Part shown: positions 9,000 through 17,188 of the stretch, piece by piece
Numbering within the stretch: the first letter of the stretch is position 1
Layout of the letters: every line of letters starts with the position of its first letter
Assembly (NCBI RefSeq): GCF_001886735.1
Contig: NZ_CP018078.1
Coordinates: 31,273-95,272, forward strand
From: Sulfitobacter alexandrii
Lineage (GTDB): Bacteria > Pseudomonadota > Alphaproteobacteria > Rhodobacterales > Rhodobacteraceae
Direction of reading: 5' to 3'
Length of the DNA stretch: 64,000 nt
Notes under the pieces: model-generated
Seen by the model: the letters and a program-made list of their open reading frames with translations, nothing else
The model's database searches: none
What the model was told of the DNA's origin: nothing
Position numbers and translations under genes: made by a program

Positions 9000-9060
9000 C
9001 CGTCTCCTCGTTTGGAGCGGATTCTACCTCAAACTGGACGAAGATGCGGGGCTCAGGTCA

Positions 9061-9180
9061 AAATCTGAAGGTGATACAGAATGGCAACTGCGGGTTCACG
9101 CGGAACGAAATGCTGTCGCCCATTGACTTCGAGCGACAACAGAAACCGAGGAGCAAGCGCGCCTTTGATGCGCGCGGCAA
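9061..9180 (+). pseudogene. Fragment of another transposase C terminus
   Basis: In the + frame the sequence reads NEMLSPIDFERQQKPRSKRA, which resembles the end of IS3-type OrfB proteins (...LSPIEFERQQ). No start or catalytic core is present; the fragment directly abuts the right end of the intact IS. It suggests that an older element was cut when virB6 lost its 3' end. Confidence 0.4.
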
Positions 9181-9234
9181 CTCACGTAGATCAAGTCACG
9201 AAACGCCAGAACAAGGAACCGATTTGTCGCAGTA

Positions 9235-9771
9235 TCATACTGTTTTGCCAGGCCGCTGCGGCATGATTTCACGCTCGGGGCGCTTCAGGGCTTCGGCATA
9301 TTTGCGGGCGTTATCATCAATCGTGCCGTGCCAAAGCTTCGAGACGAAGGCCCGGGCGTCTTGGACTGTCATGTCTTTGAGCGAAGAGGACAGCACCATG
9401 AAAAGCTCATCCTCGCTTATCGCGGCCGCATGGTGCATGGCGTCCGCGTAAAATGACGGGTCGTCGAGAACCTGCTCGCGCAGCGGCATCTGCGCGAGGT
9501 TTTCTTCCGGGATCGCCATGAAGATCGTGTCCTGGATCTCGGTCAGAAAGGCGCGCCGCGACGTAGACAGCAGCTGTCCCGCCGTCTTGGCCTCCTGATA
9601 AGCCTGCCTGGTCTTATCGAGCTTCGTGTTGGCATAGGCCATGACGACGGTGCGTTTTCTGGAGGGCAGCGCAAATTCTGTCCAGCGCTCGATATGGGCA
9701 AGCAGAGTCTCAACCTCTGCTTCAACGTCGAAGCTGTCGAACCATGGATTTGCCTCTGATCTTGCCGCCAC
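9235..9771 (-). CDS. Hypothetical plasmid protein
   Basis: 178 residues, start GTG at 9771. No signal peptide, membrane span or known motif; mostly helical and acidic, with a tryptophan-rich start (NPWFDSFDVEAEVETLL) and central SRRAFLTEIQDTIFMAIPEEN. It is the last gene (transcription-wise) of the minus-strand accessory block. Its upstream region carries CAAATGAGATAC, also present at the toxin-antitoxin operator near 17.1 kb, which hints at shared control. Function unknown. Confidence 0.55.
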   Translation of the reverse strand: MAARSEANPWFDSFDVEAEVETLLAHIERWTEFALPSRKRTVVMAYANTKLDKTRQAYQEAKTAGQLLSTSRRAFLTEIQDTIFMAIPEENLAQMPLREQVLDDPSFYADAMHHAAAISEDELFMVLSSSLKDMTVQDARAFVSKLWHGTIDDNARKYAEALKRPEREIMPQRPGKTV

Positions 9772-9805
9772 GCGCCTGCCCTCGATATTACGTTAATATA
9801 CTATC

Positions 9806-9817
9806 GTATCTCATTTG
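9806..9817 (-). promoter_or_regulatory. Copy of the relBE operator half-site upstream of the 9771 gene
   Basis: The 12-mer GTATCTCATTTG (plus strand) is identical to 17113-17124 in the toxin-antitoxin operator and lies in the same orientation relative to the downstream minus-strand gene. AT-rich promoter-like sequence (TATATT) overlaps it. Confidence 0.35.
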
Positions 9818-9861
9818 CATGTGATCGCAAGTGGGTGCCGTCCTTCACGCAAACACACATG

Positions 9862-9894
9862 GAAAAAGGGGAACCGTGTTCCCACGGCTCCCCT
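9862..9894 (-). terminator. Rho-independent terminator after the DUF736 gene
   Basis: On the minus strand a GC-rich stem (GGGGAGCCGTG pairing with CACGGTTCCCC, loop about GGAA) is followed by TTTTT. It lies about 35 bp after the stop of the DUF736 gene. Confidence 0.75.
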
Positions 9895-9926
9895 CGCTGT
9901 TCAGGTCTTTTGTCCTAATGCCAAGG

Positions 9927-10655
9927 TCACGCCACCAGCGACAGCCCCGCGGCCGCGTCCTGCGGCTGCTCACCGCTGTCGACGAACGGGATGATCGAGA
10001 AAGTCTGCCCGCCGCGCTGTTCTTCGTTCTGCACGGCGTTGACGCGCAGATCGCCATCGGGCGTGTTGATCAGCAGCGACAGGTAGTCATTGCCGGTGCG
10101 ACTGCTCTTGGCCATCCAGGCCGAGCCGACCCGGATCGGCGTGCCGCGGGGCGAGCTAACCTCGATCCGGTAGTCAGGGTGGGTCTCCTCGGTTTTGTAG
10201 CTGTTCTCGATCAGCATGAACTCCAGATCGAACATCATGTTGGCGATGTAGCCGGTGAAGGCGTTGTCGGCGTCCATGGCGGTGAGCTCGCCCGAGATCG
10301 AGCCGGATTTCATCAGGCCGTTCGAGACGAGCGGGATGATCTCGAACTCGCCGCTTTGGGCCGCGCGCGCCTCTTTCGTCTGCACCGCGTTGACCCGGAA
10401 GGGGCCGAGGCCAACATCGAGTTGCATCGAAATGTAAGGGTTGCCGCTTGTGTTGCCGGTCTCGTTCCAGGCCGTGCCGATGCGCACCTTGCGGCCCGAC
10501 TTGTTGATCGCCGTCACGTCGTAATCCGGGCTGCGTGCGGACATCTTCGGGCGGGTTTCAAGCTGAATGGCGATGTCGAAACGCGTCGAATGGATCATGC
10601 CGGTGTACTGAGCGGCTGCGGTCTCGACATTGCGGGTGAGGGTTCCTGCGAACAT
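9927..10655 (-). CDS. Tandem DUF736 protein
   Basis: 242 residues made of two repeats of the DUF736 fold: residues 1-115 and 125-235 each contain the alternating pattern RFDI.I / DY.V and K.R.G.AW....GNPYIS..LD followed by P.RVNAVQ. DUF736 proteins are common on alphaproteobacterial plasmids next to transfer genes; their function is not established. The chosen start (ATG 10655) has AAGGAA about 8 nt upstream; a longer frame exists but lacks a ribosome site. A strong terminator follows, so the gene is probably a single unit with its own leader motif (10747-10764). Confidence 0.8.
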   Translation of the reverse strand: MFAGTLTRNVETAAAQYTGMIHSTRFDIAIQLETRPKMSARSPDYDVTAINKSGRKVRIGTAWNETGNTSGNPYISMQLDVGLGPFRVNAVQTKEARAAQSGEFEIIPLVSNGLMKSGSISGELTAMDADNAFTGYIANMMFDLEFMLIENSYKTEETHPDYRIEVSSPRGTPIRVGSAWMAKSSRTGNDYLSLLINTPDGDLRVNAVQNEEQRGGQTFSIIPFVDSGEQPQDAAAGLSLVA

Positions 10656-10746
10656 GGGATGGTTCCTTTCAGATTGGTCGGTGCCTGACGTTCTTGCCAG
10701 CGCATCCGGGATTGCTTTCGTGACCCCTCCCGGGATCACAAATCAG

Positions 10747-10764
10747 AAAGCCTTCTTTCCTTTC
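10747..10764 (-). promoter_or_regulatory. Shared leader motif, copy 1 (DUF736 gene)
   Basis: AAAGCCTTCTTTCCTTTC on the plus strand, about 95 bp upstream of the DUF736 start. Three related copies lie upstream of the ParB-like, DUF3768 and 26748 genes. On the template side it reads as a purine-rich GAAAG..AAAG block with a small hairpin. Confidence 0.4.
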
Positions 10765-10779
10765 AGCCCCGCCCACGGG

Positions 10780-11082
10780 TCAAAGCTGCCGTCCGAGTGG
10801 GAATGCCCCCGCGCCTCCGGGTGCTACGCCCCTCCCCTGCCCGTCTGGTCTTGATTGGTTGCCCGGATTTTCTGCGGCGTCCTTCGATTGCGCGACGAAG
10901 AACTCCGTTTCTTTTCCGTTCAACCGGTGCCCGCCCCGGTCGGTCAGACCGATGCAGCTACCATTCGGCACATAGGTGATCAGGTACTGACCGAGCCGGT
11001 CCTTGTGGACAACGTAGCCGGTATTGGCCCAATGCACGGTCTGCCCGGCATCGACGGCCGCCTTGATTTCATCTAGTGTCAT
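10780..11082 (-). CDS. Small hypothetical plasmid protein
   Basis: 100 residues starting at ATG 11082 behind a clear AAGGAGG ribosome site; the longer frame to 11121 is not needed. The N-terminal 65 residues form a compact domain (TLDEIKAAVDAGQTVHW, GYVVHKDRLGQYLI, HRLNGKETEFFV) and the tail is Pro/Gly-rich and disordered. No family is recognised with confidence. It belongs to the plasmid accessory block. Confidence 0.6.
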   Translation of the reverse strand: MTLDEIKAAVDAGQTVHWANTGYVVHKDRLGQYLITYVPNGSCIGLTDRGGHRLNGKETEFFVAQSKDAAENPGNQSRPDGQGRGVAPGGAGAFPLGRQL

Positions 11083-11120
11083 GCGAACCTCCTTACGAAG
11101 AATGGTGGGTAAACGACGCA

Positions 11121-11148
11121 AGAAGCCCGATCGTCCGACCGGGCTTCT
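11121..11148. terminator. Hairpin between two accessory genes
   Basis: Perfect 9-bp stem AGAAGCCCG (11121-11129) / CGGGCTTCT (11140-11148) with a 10-nt loop, in the gap between the 11644 gene (end 11183) and the 11082 gene. The U-tract is weak, so it may be a terminator or an attenuator. Confidence 0.5.
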
Positions 11149-11182
11149 CTGCAGAATTCGTTTGGCAAACGACCGAGAGCTG

Positions 11183-11644
11183 TCAGGCGCTTTGCGTGGC
11201 TTGCGTCGTGCGCGACGCCATCCAATCTTTCAGGCCAAGAACCGTTCTTCCGGCGGCGACTTCGGAGGCCCAGGCAACCCTTGGGTCGCCGTAGGGCTCG
11301 GAGCCGACATGCCGGTCGATATGGCCATTGGCCATCCATGGCTCGGGCTGGATCCGTCGCAGCCAGTCCGCCATGCTCGGGATACGGCCCTGACAGTCTT
11401 CGCGGACATGCTGCTCGCCGATCCAGCGCACGGGTATGTCCCGACCCGCGCTATTGGTCAGGGTCAGGCCGAAAACCCGTTCCGCCTCGAACAGGCCTTG
11501 AGCGTGATGGCGCATGGCTCGGTGCGTGAAGAGCGCGAGGTGCTCTTTCGAGGCATCGAACCAGTCATGTATGGACTGATAGTCAGACGGCACTCCGCCG
11601 AATTTCCGGGCAGAGCTTTCAGCATGATGAAGCGGATGGGCCAT
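11183..11644 (-). CDS. DUF6915-like protein
   Basis: 153 residues. The start MAHPLHHAESSARKFGG, the central WFDASKEHLALFTHRAMRHHAQG and the region VRWIGEQHVREDCQGRIPS match what I recall of the DUF6915 family, found on plasmids and phages and rich in histidines, with no proven role. ATG 11644 is preferred over the upstream frame because it follows the stop of the 12032 gene directly, giving a two-gene unit. Confidence 0.6.
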   Translation of the reverse strand: MAHPLHHAESSARKFGGVPSDYQSIHDWFDASKEHLALFTHRAMRHHAQGLFEAERVFGLTLTNSAGRDIPVRWIGEQHVREDCQGRIPSMADWLRRIQPEPWMANGHIDRHVGSEPYGDPRVAWASEVAAGRTVLGLKDWMASRTTQATQSA

Positions 11645-11645
11645 C

Positions 11646-12032
11646 TCACAGCCCCTCGTCATAGCTGTGCGAGCATTCGACATAGCGGTCGGCATGATCG
11701 AGGGTGATGCTGTCTAGTGCTATGTCCCAGGTCAGCGTGCCGTAGCCGCCCTCGTTGTTTTCAAACCCCGGGTGATGATGATAGGCGAGCGACCAGGCGA
11801 AATCGCCAACCTCTGTGGCAAGCACCTCCGGCAGTTGGACCTCTGCAGGCTGCACCGTCACATCCTCGACATTGCCGGAGTCGCCATAGCCTTCGTATTC
11901 GGCCGTGACCCCGCTGATGCCAAGCGCACGTAGTTGCGCGAGCAGCTCCGCTCGGGTCGCCTTCAAGGTGGTTTCGCGCTCCGCGCGCCACTGAGCCGCC
12001 ATCGCGGCATAATCGATCTGGGGATTGGTCAT
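11646..12032 (-). CDS. DUF6878-like protein
   Basis: 128 residues. MTNPQIDYAAMAAQWRAER, then ISGVTAEYEGYGDSGNVEDV, then LAYHHHPGFENNEGGYGTL match the DUF6878 family as I know it, a small acidic plasmid protein of unknown function. ATG 12032 is chosen because the sequence upstream in the same frame overlaps the end of the large gene and lacks a ribosome site. It is coupled to the next gene. Confidence 0.65.
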   Translation of the reverse strand: MTNPQIDYAAMAAQWRAERETTLKATRAELLAQLRALGISGVTAEYEGYGDSGNVEDVTVQPAEVQLPEVLATEVGDFAWSLAYHHHPGFENNEGGYGTLTWDIALDSITLDHADRYVECSHSYDEGL

Positions 12033-12153
12033 GGGTCTGTCCTCTTGTCTGCAATTGGGGGGCCGGGCGTGGCATTGGTCAGCGCGCGCCCGGAAAGCGC
12101 AGACCGGCCAAATCCCGATCCGCGACGCCCGACCCAAAGCTCGCTTTGACTTT

Positions 12154-15100
12154 TCAGGCGGCTTGTTCTGCCGCTCTAGCGGCTCGCTGCCCCACGATCC
12201 GGGCCAGAATGCTTCCCGTGTCGATCCCGTCCCCATGCGGCAGGAACACCCGCAACTGGAAGGCAATGATCTCGGTAGAGCAGCCGAGGGCCTTGAGGCC
12301 ATCAATCATGCCCCTGTCCACGCCGCCCAGCTCGAGACGCATCTCGCCTGCGACCCGGCGACGGGTCAGGGTCAGACCCCGGCCCAGATCGACCGGCGCG
12401 GTGGTGCCGAGGGCGGCGGTCAACATCTCCTGTGGCGTTTGCGGATTGGAGACGAGGAAGCGGGCGCGCAACGCTGCCGCCCCTTCCTCGCTCAGCGTGC
12501 GCCCGATCATGGCGGGCGCCCCGTCGGGCGTGACGCGGTAGATGCGCTCATTGGTGGTCGGAATGTCCTTCCAGATCGGCAGCAGCAGCCCGGTCAGCAG
12601 GTAGAGCTTGGTCGTGGTGGTTTTTGGCAGGGACGCAGCCTCTGCGTCCCAAAGCTGGGTCAACTCGCGTCGCTCAATATCTTCCCAAGCCGAGGACTCG
12701 AACCGCGCCTCTTCGAGATAGCTCGACCCGTTGGGCCGCACCACCTTGCGCATCAGCGTGACGATGTCCTCGTCATACATCTGCATGGGCCGCGCCGAGA
12801 TGAGCGCCGCGCGACCCGAGGCGCGATTGACCATCGGCAGCTTGTCGGGGTTGCGCGACAGGGCGTCATCCGCCGACAGCACGTGGACCGGGTCCGTCAC
12901 CTCAAGTCCGATGATCCGCGTCACGGCGCCAGATTTCGGGCAGGTCCAGAGATCTTCCGTGGAGACCTGTTCTATCTTGTCGCCGCGTAGGGTTTCCACG
13001 CCGAGATCGAGCGTGCCCGCCGCCCGCGCCCGTTCAGTCTGATCGGCAATCCGGCGCATGAACTCGGCAAAGAGTGCGTTCTGCATGTGGATGGGCAGGG
13101 CCAGAACCCGGTTCAGAAACCGCTGGATCGGGGGAAGCTCCTCAAGGAGCACCCCGTCCTTGTCGATCAGCCGCAGGGCCGTCCAGTCGGTGAAGCTCTC
13201 GTAGCTCATCGCCTCGGCGCGCCCGGCGGCAAGATCGGCGAAACACCCACGTAGTGCGGCCCGCGCGATCGGGCTTTCGAGATTGTCCTCCTCGCGGAAC
13301 ATGCCCTGCGAGCCGGTCTCGCGCTGACCCTTGGTCAAGGCCCCTAGCTGGTCGAGGCGCTTGGCGATCGTCGAGGTGAAGCGCTTTTCGCCATGCACAT
13401 CCGAGGTGCAGACCCGAAAGAAGGGCGCGCTGACCTGAGCCGAGCGATGCGTGCGGCCCAGCCCCTGGATGGCCGCATCGGCGCGCCAGCCAGGCTCTAG
13501 CAGGTAGTGCCGGCGCCGTTTCTGGTTCTTCGCCGTTTGGGCCGCATGGTAAGATCGGCCCGTGCCGCCCGCATCGGAGAAGATCAGGATATCCTTCTCG
13601 CCGTCCATGAAGGCTTGAGTCTCGGACGAATTGCTGCTGGCGGCGCGCTTCTCGATGAAGAGATGACCATCCTCGGCCTCGAGGGGCCGGATGGACCGCC
13701 CCGTGACTTCTGCCACGGCCTCGTCGCCAAAGGCCCAGAGGATCTGATCGAGCGCCGAGGGGATCGGGGCGAGCGTCATCAACTCCATCATGGCCGCATG
13801 GCGCAGGGCAAGCGCTTCGCGGGAGACAACCAGCGCGCCATTGGCGTCGCGCAAGGGTTCAGCCACCATGTTGCCGTCGATCTCGACAAGCTTTTGCGCA
13901 TGGATCGGGAAGGCCTGTTCGAGGTAGCCCAAGACGTAGTCGCGCGGCGTCAAGGCACCCTCGACGAGTTCATCCTCCGGATCCATCGTCTCAAGCCGAC
14001 GCTTCAGCAGGCTCTCACCCGTCGAGACCACCTGGATGACGCAAGCGTTGCCTGCCGCCAGATCGTCCTTGATGGCGCGGATGATGGTCGGGGCTTTCAT
14101 GCCCAGCAGGAGATGGTTGAAGAAGCGCTGCTTGGTGCTTTCAAACCGGGACTTGGCCGAGGCGCGTGCTGCCGAGGCATTGGTCTCTCCCGAGGCGTCG
14201 TTGACGCCGGTCGCTGTCAGCGCGGCCTCGAGATTGTGGTGGATCGTCCGAAACGAAGCCGCGTATGCGTCGTAGATCTCGATCTGGGCCGGGGTGAGCG
14301 CGTGTTCGAGAACATCATACTCCACCCCATCAAAGCTGAGGGCGCGGGCCGTGTAGAGCCCGAGCGTCTTGAGATCGCGCGCGACCACCTCCATGGCGGC
14401 GACACCGCCGGCTTCCATCGCCGACACAAAGCTCTCGCGGCTTGGGAAGGGGTATTCGGGACCCTGCCCCCAGAGCCCCAGCCGCGCGGCATAGGCCAGA
14501 TTATGCACGCTCGTGGCGCCCGTGGCCGAGATGTAGAAGACGCGTGCGCGGGGTGCTGCCAGTTGCAGACGCAGGCCCGCAAGGCCCTGCTGGGAGGGTT
14601 TGACCCCCCTGCCCTGCTCGGACCCTGCGGCGTTCTGCATGGCATGGGCTTCATCAAAAGCCAGCACGCCCTCAAAGTCTTCGCCCATCCAGTCGAGGAT
14701 CTGGCTCAGCCGCGTGGTGCCGCATTTGCCCGCGGACCGCAGCGTGGCATAGGTGACGAAGAGGATACCGTCGCCTATCGGGATGGGCTGGTCCGGTTTC
14801 CATTTGGAGAGCGGCTGGATGTCGGCGGGCGAGCCGCCGAGATCGGTCCAGTCGCGGATCGCGTCCTCGATAAGCGTTGCGGATTTGGAGACCCAGATGG
14901 CCTTTCTGCGTCCGGCCAGCCAGTTCACAAGGATGAGCCCCGCGCATTCACGCCCCTTGCCGCAACCGGTGCCGTCGCCGAGGAAATAGCCAAGGCGATA
15001 GGCACGTGCATCCGGGTCATCATCGGCGCGCGTCAGCTTGGTCTGGTCGTCATCGATGGTAAACCGACCGGGCAGATCACGCCCATGGGCATCATGCGCC

Positions 15101-16416
15101 ATGATGATGGTTTCCAGCTGCGCCTCGGAGAGATCTCCCTCCTCGATCAACCGTGTGGGCAGGCGCAAGTCATCACTGCCCGTGTTTGAGGGCATGGGCG
15201 GGGCAACCGAGGCCATGGCGATGCTTTCGACGAGCGGGGTGGGATGTTCCTGCGCACCCGCAATCTCGATCCGCTGCGGCCGGTAGCGCGCATAGATGTC
15301 CGAGATCGGCGTGTTGTCGCGCGGGGTCTCAAAGCTTGTGAAGCTGAGCGGACGGACGGCATTGGCCCGGGGTTTGGAGGCGGCAACAGGCGAAGCGGCG
15401 GTCTTGCGCGGGGCAGCTGATGGAACGGTCAGTCGAGCATGAGGGATCGCTTCAACCCGTTGGGCCGGGCGCATCTCGGTCCGTGTTGCGGCCACGGCAT
15501 CGACATATGCCAAGGCTTCATCCAGATCCCGCACAGGGACGCGGATCATCTCGCCGACCTCCTGCACCTTGTCGAAGACCATCAGCTGGGTTTCGACAGA
15601 GGTGCCGAGCTTGCGGTAGACCTGCCCCGGCATCGGCAACGCCAAGCGCGGCGTGAGCAAACCGCAGGCGCGGGACCAATACGCGGAATCGCGTTCGGGC
15701 GTGAATCCCGGCGGCATGATCGCCACCAGCCGCCCGCCGGGTGCCAGACGCTTTGCAGCCGCGATAAGATGTTTGGCGGCGATGTGCTTGTCTCGGGAGC
15801 GATCGACCGAGGAAGCGAAAGGCGGATTCATCACCACGACGTCGGGTAGAACCGGCGTCTGCAGTAGATCATCGATATGTTCGCCGTCATGGCCTGTGAC
15901 CTCGCCGCCGAAAACCGCGCGCAGGAGACGCTGGCGAAAGGGGTCGATCTCGTTGAGCAAAAGCGTGCCACCGGCCCGGGCGGCAAAAGCAGCCAAGGCA
16001 CCGTTGCCAGCCGAGGGCTCAAGCACGGTCTCGCCTCTGCGAATGGCTGCCGCCCGCAAGACCAGCGCCGCAAATGGCAGCGGCGTGGAAAACTGCTGCA
16101 GCCGGATCTGCTGCTCGGAGCGGCGGGTTTCCGTCAGCAGCCGTGAGGCAAGCAGCTTTGCAGCGGCGATATCACCTGCCGCGCCGTCCCCACGCAGCAG
16201 CACCTGGACAGCCGCAGCCTGCATCAGGTCATATGCCATGCGCCAGTCCCAGGCACCGCCGGCATCGCTGCCATGAAACGTCTCGCGCATGATGCGCGCC
16301 AGCGCTGAACTGCGCAGGGGTTGGTGGTCGACCTCCGCACCGATCTGCACGAGGGCAGAGGCGAGGTCAGTGTCGGAGATTGAGAGAGCCGGATTTGCCG
16401 GTTTGGGCTTGGACAT
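12154..16416 (-). CDS. Strawberry-notch-type helicase fused to an adenine-specific DNA methyltransferase
   Basis: 1420 residues. The N-terminal half has a class I SAM methyltransferase: EPSAGNGAL at 133-141 (SAM binding) and NPPF at 197-200 (N6-adenine type). After a linker (about 320-410) comes an SF2/Sno ATPase: GDGTGCGKGRE at 480-490 (Walker A), DEAH at 588-591, and a C-terminal helicase lobe with SDAGGTGRSYHA and QGLGRTHRSAQ. Such fusions occur on conjugative plasmids and phages (compare DarB of phage P1, an antirestriction protein), so protection of incoming DNA is a reasonable inference, not shown here. The ATG at 16416 is followed at once by the real N terminus; a hairpin terminator precedes it. 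Confidence 0.88.
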   Translation of the reverse strand: MSKPKPANPALSISDTDLASALVQIGAEVDHQPLRSSALARIMRETFHGSDAGGAWDWRMAYDLMQAAAVQVLLRGDGAAGDIAAAKLLASRLLTETRRSEQQIRLQQFSTPLPFAALVLRAAAIRRGETVLEPSAGNGALAAFAARAGGTLLLNEIDPFRQRLLRAVFGGEVTGHDGEHIDDLLQTPVLPDVVVMNPPFASSVDRSRDKHIAAKHLIAAAKRLAPGGRLVAIMPPGFTPERDSAYWSRACGLLTPRLALPMPGQVYRKLGTSVETQLMVFDKVQEVGEMIRVPVRDLDEALAYVDAVAATRTEMRPAQRVEAIPHARLTVPSAAPRKTAASPVAASKPRANAVRPLSFTSFETPRDNTPISDIYARYRPQRIEIAGAQEHPTPLVESIAMASVAPPMPSNTGSDDLRLPTRLIEEGDLSEAQLETIIMAHDAHGRDLPGRFTIDDDQTKLTRADDDPDARAYRLGYFLGDGTGCGKGRECAGLILVNWLAGRRKAIWVSKSATLIEDAIRDWTDLGGSPADIQPLSKWKPDQPIPIGDGILFVTYATLRSAGKCGTTRLSQILDWMGEDFEGVLAFDEAHAMQNAAGSEQGRGVKPSQQGLAGLRLQLAAPRARVFYISATGATSVHNLAYAARLGLWGQGPEYPFPSRESFVSAMEAGGVAAMEVVARDLKTLGLYTARALSFDGVEYDVLEHALTPAQIEIYDAYAASFRTIHHNLEAALTATGVNDASGETNASAARASAKSRFESTKQRFFNHLLLGMKAPTIIRAIKDDLAAGNACVIQVVSTGESLLKRRLETMDPEDELVEGALTPRDYVLGYLEQAFPIHAQKLVEIDGNMVAEPLRDANGALVVSREALALRHAAMMELMTLAPIPSALDQILWAFGDEAVAEVTGRSIRPLEAEDGHLFIEKRAASSNSSETQAFMDGEKDILIFSDAGGTGRSYHAAQTAKNQKRRRHYLLEPGWRADAAIQGLGRTHRSAQVSAPFFRVCTSDVHGEKRFTSTIAKRLDQLGALTKGQRETGSQGMFREEDNLESPIARAALRGCFADLAAGRAEAMSYESFTDWTALRLIDKDGVLLEELPPIQRFLNRVLALPIHMQNALFAEFMRRIADQTERARAAGTLDLGVETLRGDKIEQVSTEDLWTCPKSGAVTRIIGLEVTDPVHVLSADDALSRNPDKLPMVNRASGRAALISARPMQMYDEDIVTLMRKVVRPNGSSYLEEARFESSAWEDIERRELTQLWDAEAASLPKTTTTKLYLLTGLLLPIWKDIPTTNERIYRVTPDGAPAMIGRTLSEEGAAALRARFLVSNPQTPQEMLTAALGTTAPVDLGRGLTLTRRRVAGEMRLELGGVDRGMIDGLKALGCSTEIIAFQLRVFLPHGDGIDTGSILARIVGQRAARAAEQAA

Positions 16417-16455
16417 GGGGGTTTCCTTTGGATCAGGGTCTGAGTTCCAAAGGAC

Positions 16456-16493
16456 AAAAAGCCCGCTCTACACTTTGAAGGCGTAGAGCGGGC
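16456..16493 (-). terminator. Rho-independent terminator of the toxin-antitoxin operon
   Basis: On the minus strand an 11-bp perfect stem GCCCGCTCTAC / GTAGAGCGGGC with an 11-nt loop is followed by TTTTT. It sits between the toxin stop (16523) and the methyltransferase-helicase start (16416), and could also attenuate the latter. Confidence 0.85.
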
Positions 16494-16522
16494 AATTTCT
16501 TAGCGGAGGGCCTGCACGCCGA

Positions 16523-16813
16523 TCATGGCCACTGCTGCGCAGCATGAAGTACGCGCAAAATGGTCACCATCTCAGGGCTTTCAGCATAAACCACGATGTA
16601 GTTTGGCCGAACAACCATCTCCCTAGTCCCGTCCACACGGCCCGCGCGGTACATCTGAGGGCGTTCTGGAAGGAGGGACGTCTTGTGTTCAATCTCGTCT
16701 TTGAGAACTTGGGCGGCATCCGGGTTGTCGTCAGAGATGTAGTCAATGATTGCCAACAAGTCGGCGATGGCCGTGGCTTTCCATTCAAGATTTGGCAAGG
16801 CGCTTCCCGTCAA
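16523..16813 (-). CDS. RelE/ParE-type toxin
   Basis: 96 residues. The helical N terminus LEWKATAIADLLAIIDYISDDNPDAAQ, conserved MYRAGRVDGTREMVVRPNYIVVY and the ending VTILRVLHAAQQWP are classic for the RelE/ParE superfamily (ribosome-dependent mRNA endonuclease or gyrase poison; the ParE branch is closest by the GTRE-V-PNYIVVY block). It overlaps the antitoxin gene by 29 bp, as usual for these pairs. A plasmid-stability role is inferred. Confidence 0.88.
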   Translation of the reverse strand: MTGSALPNLEWKATAIADLLAIIDYISDDNPDAAQVLKDEIEHKTSLLPERPQMYRAGRVDGTREMVVRPNYIVVYAESPEMVTILRVLHAAQQWP

Positions 16814-17084
16814 TCAATGCCTGGGCGTCTTGCATCGCCTTGGCATGGGGCGTTGTGGGCCTTGGATCGTCCAGCGCTTCCTGTACCTTCGCCCGGAACC
16901 AGGCATCATAGGCATCCGGATCAGCGGTCAATCCGGCAGGCAATCCGCCTTCTGCGGCCACGCGGGTCAGAAGAATACGCACCGCATCGGAGAGCGTCAG
17001 ACCGACGCCCGCAAGTGCGTCCGAAGCCTGTGCTTTCAGCTGATCGTCAACACGAACATGAAGCATGGATGTTTGGGCAGGCAT
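16785..17084 (-). CDS. RelB/DinJ-type antitoxin
   Basis: 99 residues. A ribbon-helix-helix N terminus (SMLHVRVDDQLKAQASDALAGVGLTLSDAVRILLTRV) is followed by a flexible C-terminal part (DAWFRAKVQEALDD) that would wrap the toxin, as in RelB/DinJ. It is the first gene of the operon, with GGAGG before ATG 17084 and an 18-bp palindromic operator 30 bp upstream, consistent with autoregulation. Confidence 0.88.
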   Translation of the reverse strand: MPAQTSMLHVRVDDQLKAQASDALAGVGLTLSDAVRILLTRVAAEGGLPAGLTADPDAYDAWFRAKVQEALDDPRPTTPHAKAMQDAQALIDGKRLAKS

Positions 17085-17112
17085 GAATGGTCCTCCAGTT
17101 GATGGGAGTGAT

Positions 17113-17130
17113 GTATCTCATTTGAGATAC
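17113..17130. promoter_or_regulatory. Operator palindrome of the toxin-antitoxin pair
   Basis: GTATCTCA-TT-TGAGATAC, perfect 8-bp arms with a 2-nt spacer, immediately upstream of the antitoxin gene. This is the usual size for a RelB/DinJ operator. The half-site recurs upstream of the 9771 gene. Confidence 0.7.
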
Positions 17131-17188
17131 GATTTCAAGTCGGTATTATGTGCGCGCGTGGTTCCGTGGTGTTGTCTCAGCGAGAAAC

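Larger units (their letters stand above)
7838..9060 (-). mobile_element. IS3-family insertion sequence (IS407-like), 1223 bp
   Basis: Ends are imperfect inverted repeats: left TGACCTGAGACCCG (7838 on) and right, read inward, TGACCTGAGCCCCG (from 9060). It contains orfA and orfB on the minus strand with an A-run frameshift site. The flanking bases differ (CCAG on the left, AAAT on the right), so no target duplication is present. This suggests recombination or an adjacent deletion after insertion into virB6. Confidence 0.85.

Noticed and set aside
9831..10688. 285-residue + strand ORF
   Set aside because: Antisense to the DUF736 gene; no domain and no ribosome site.
13507..15189. 560-residue ORF on the + strand
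   Set aside because: It lies wholly antisense to the methyltransferase-helicase gene, whose motifs are clear; the + frame has no recognisable domain and is a codon-bias shadow.
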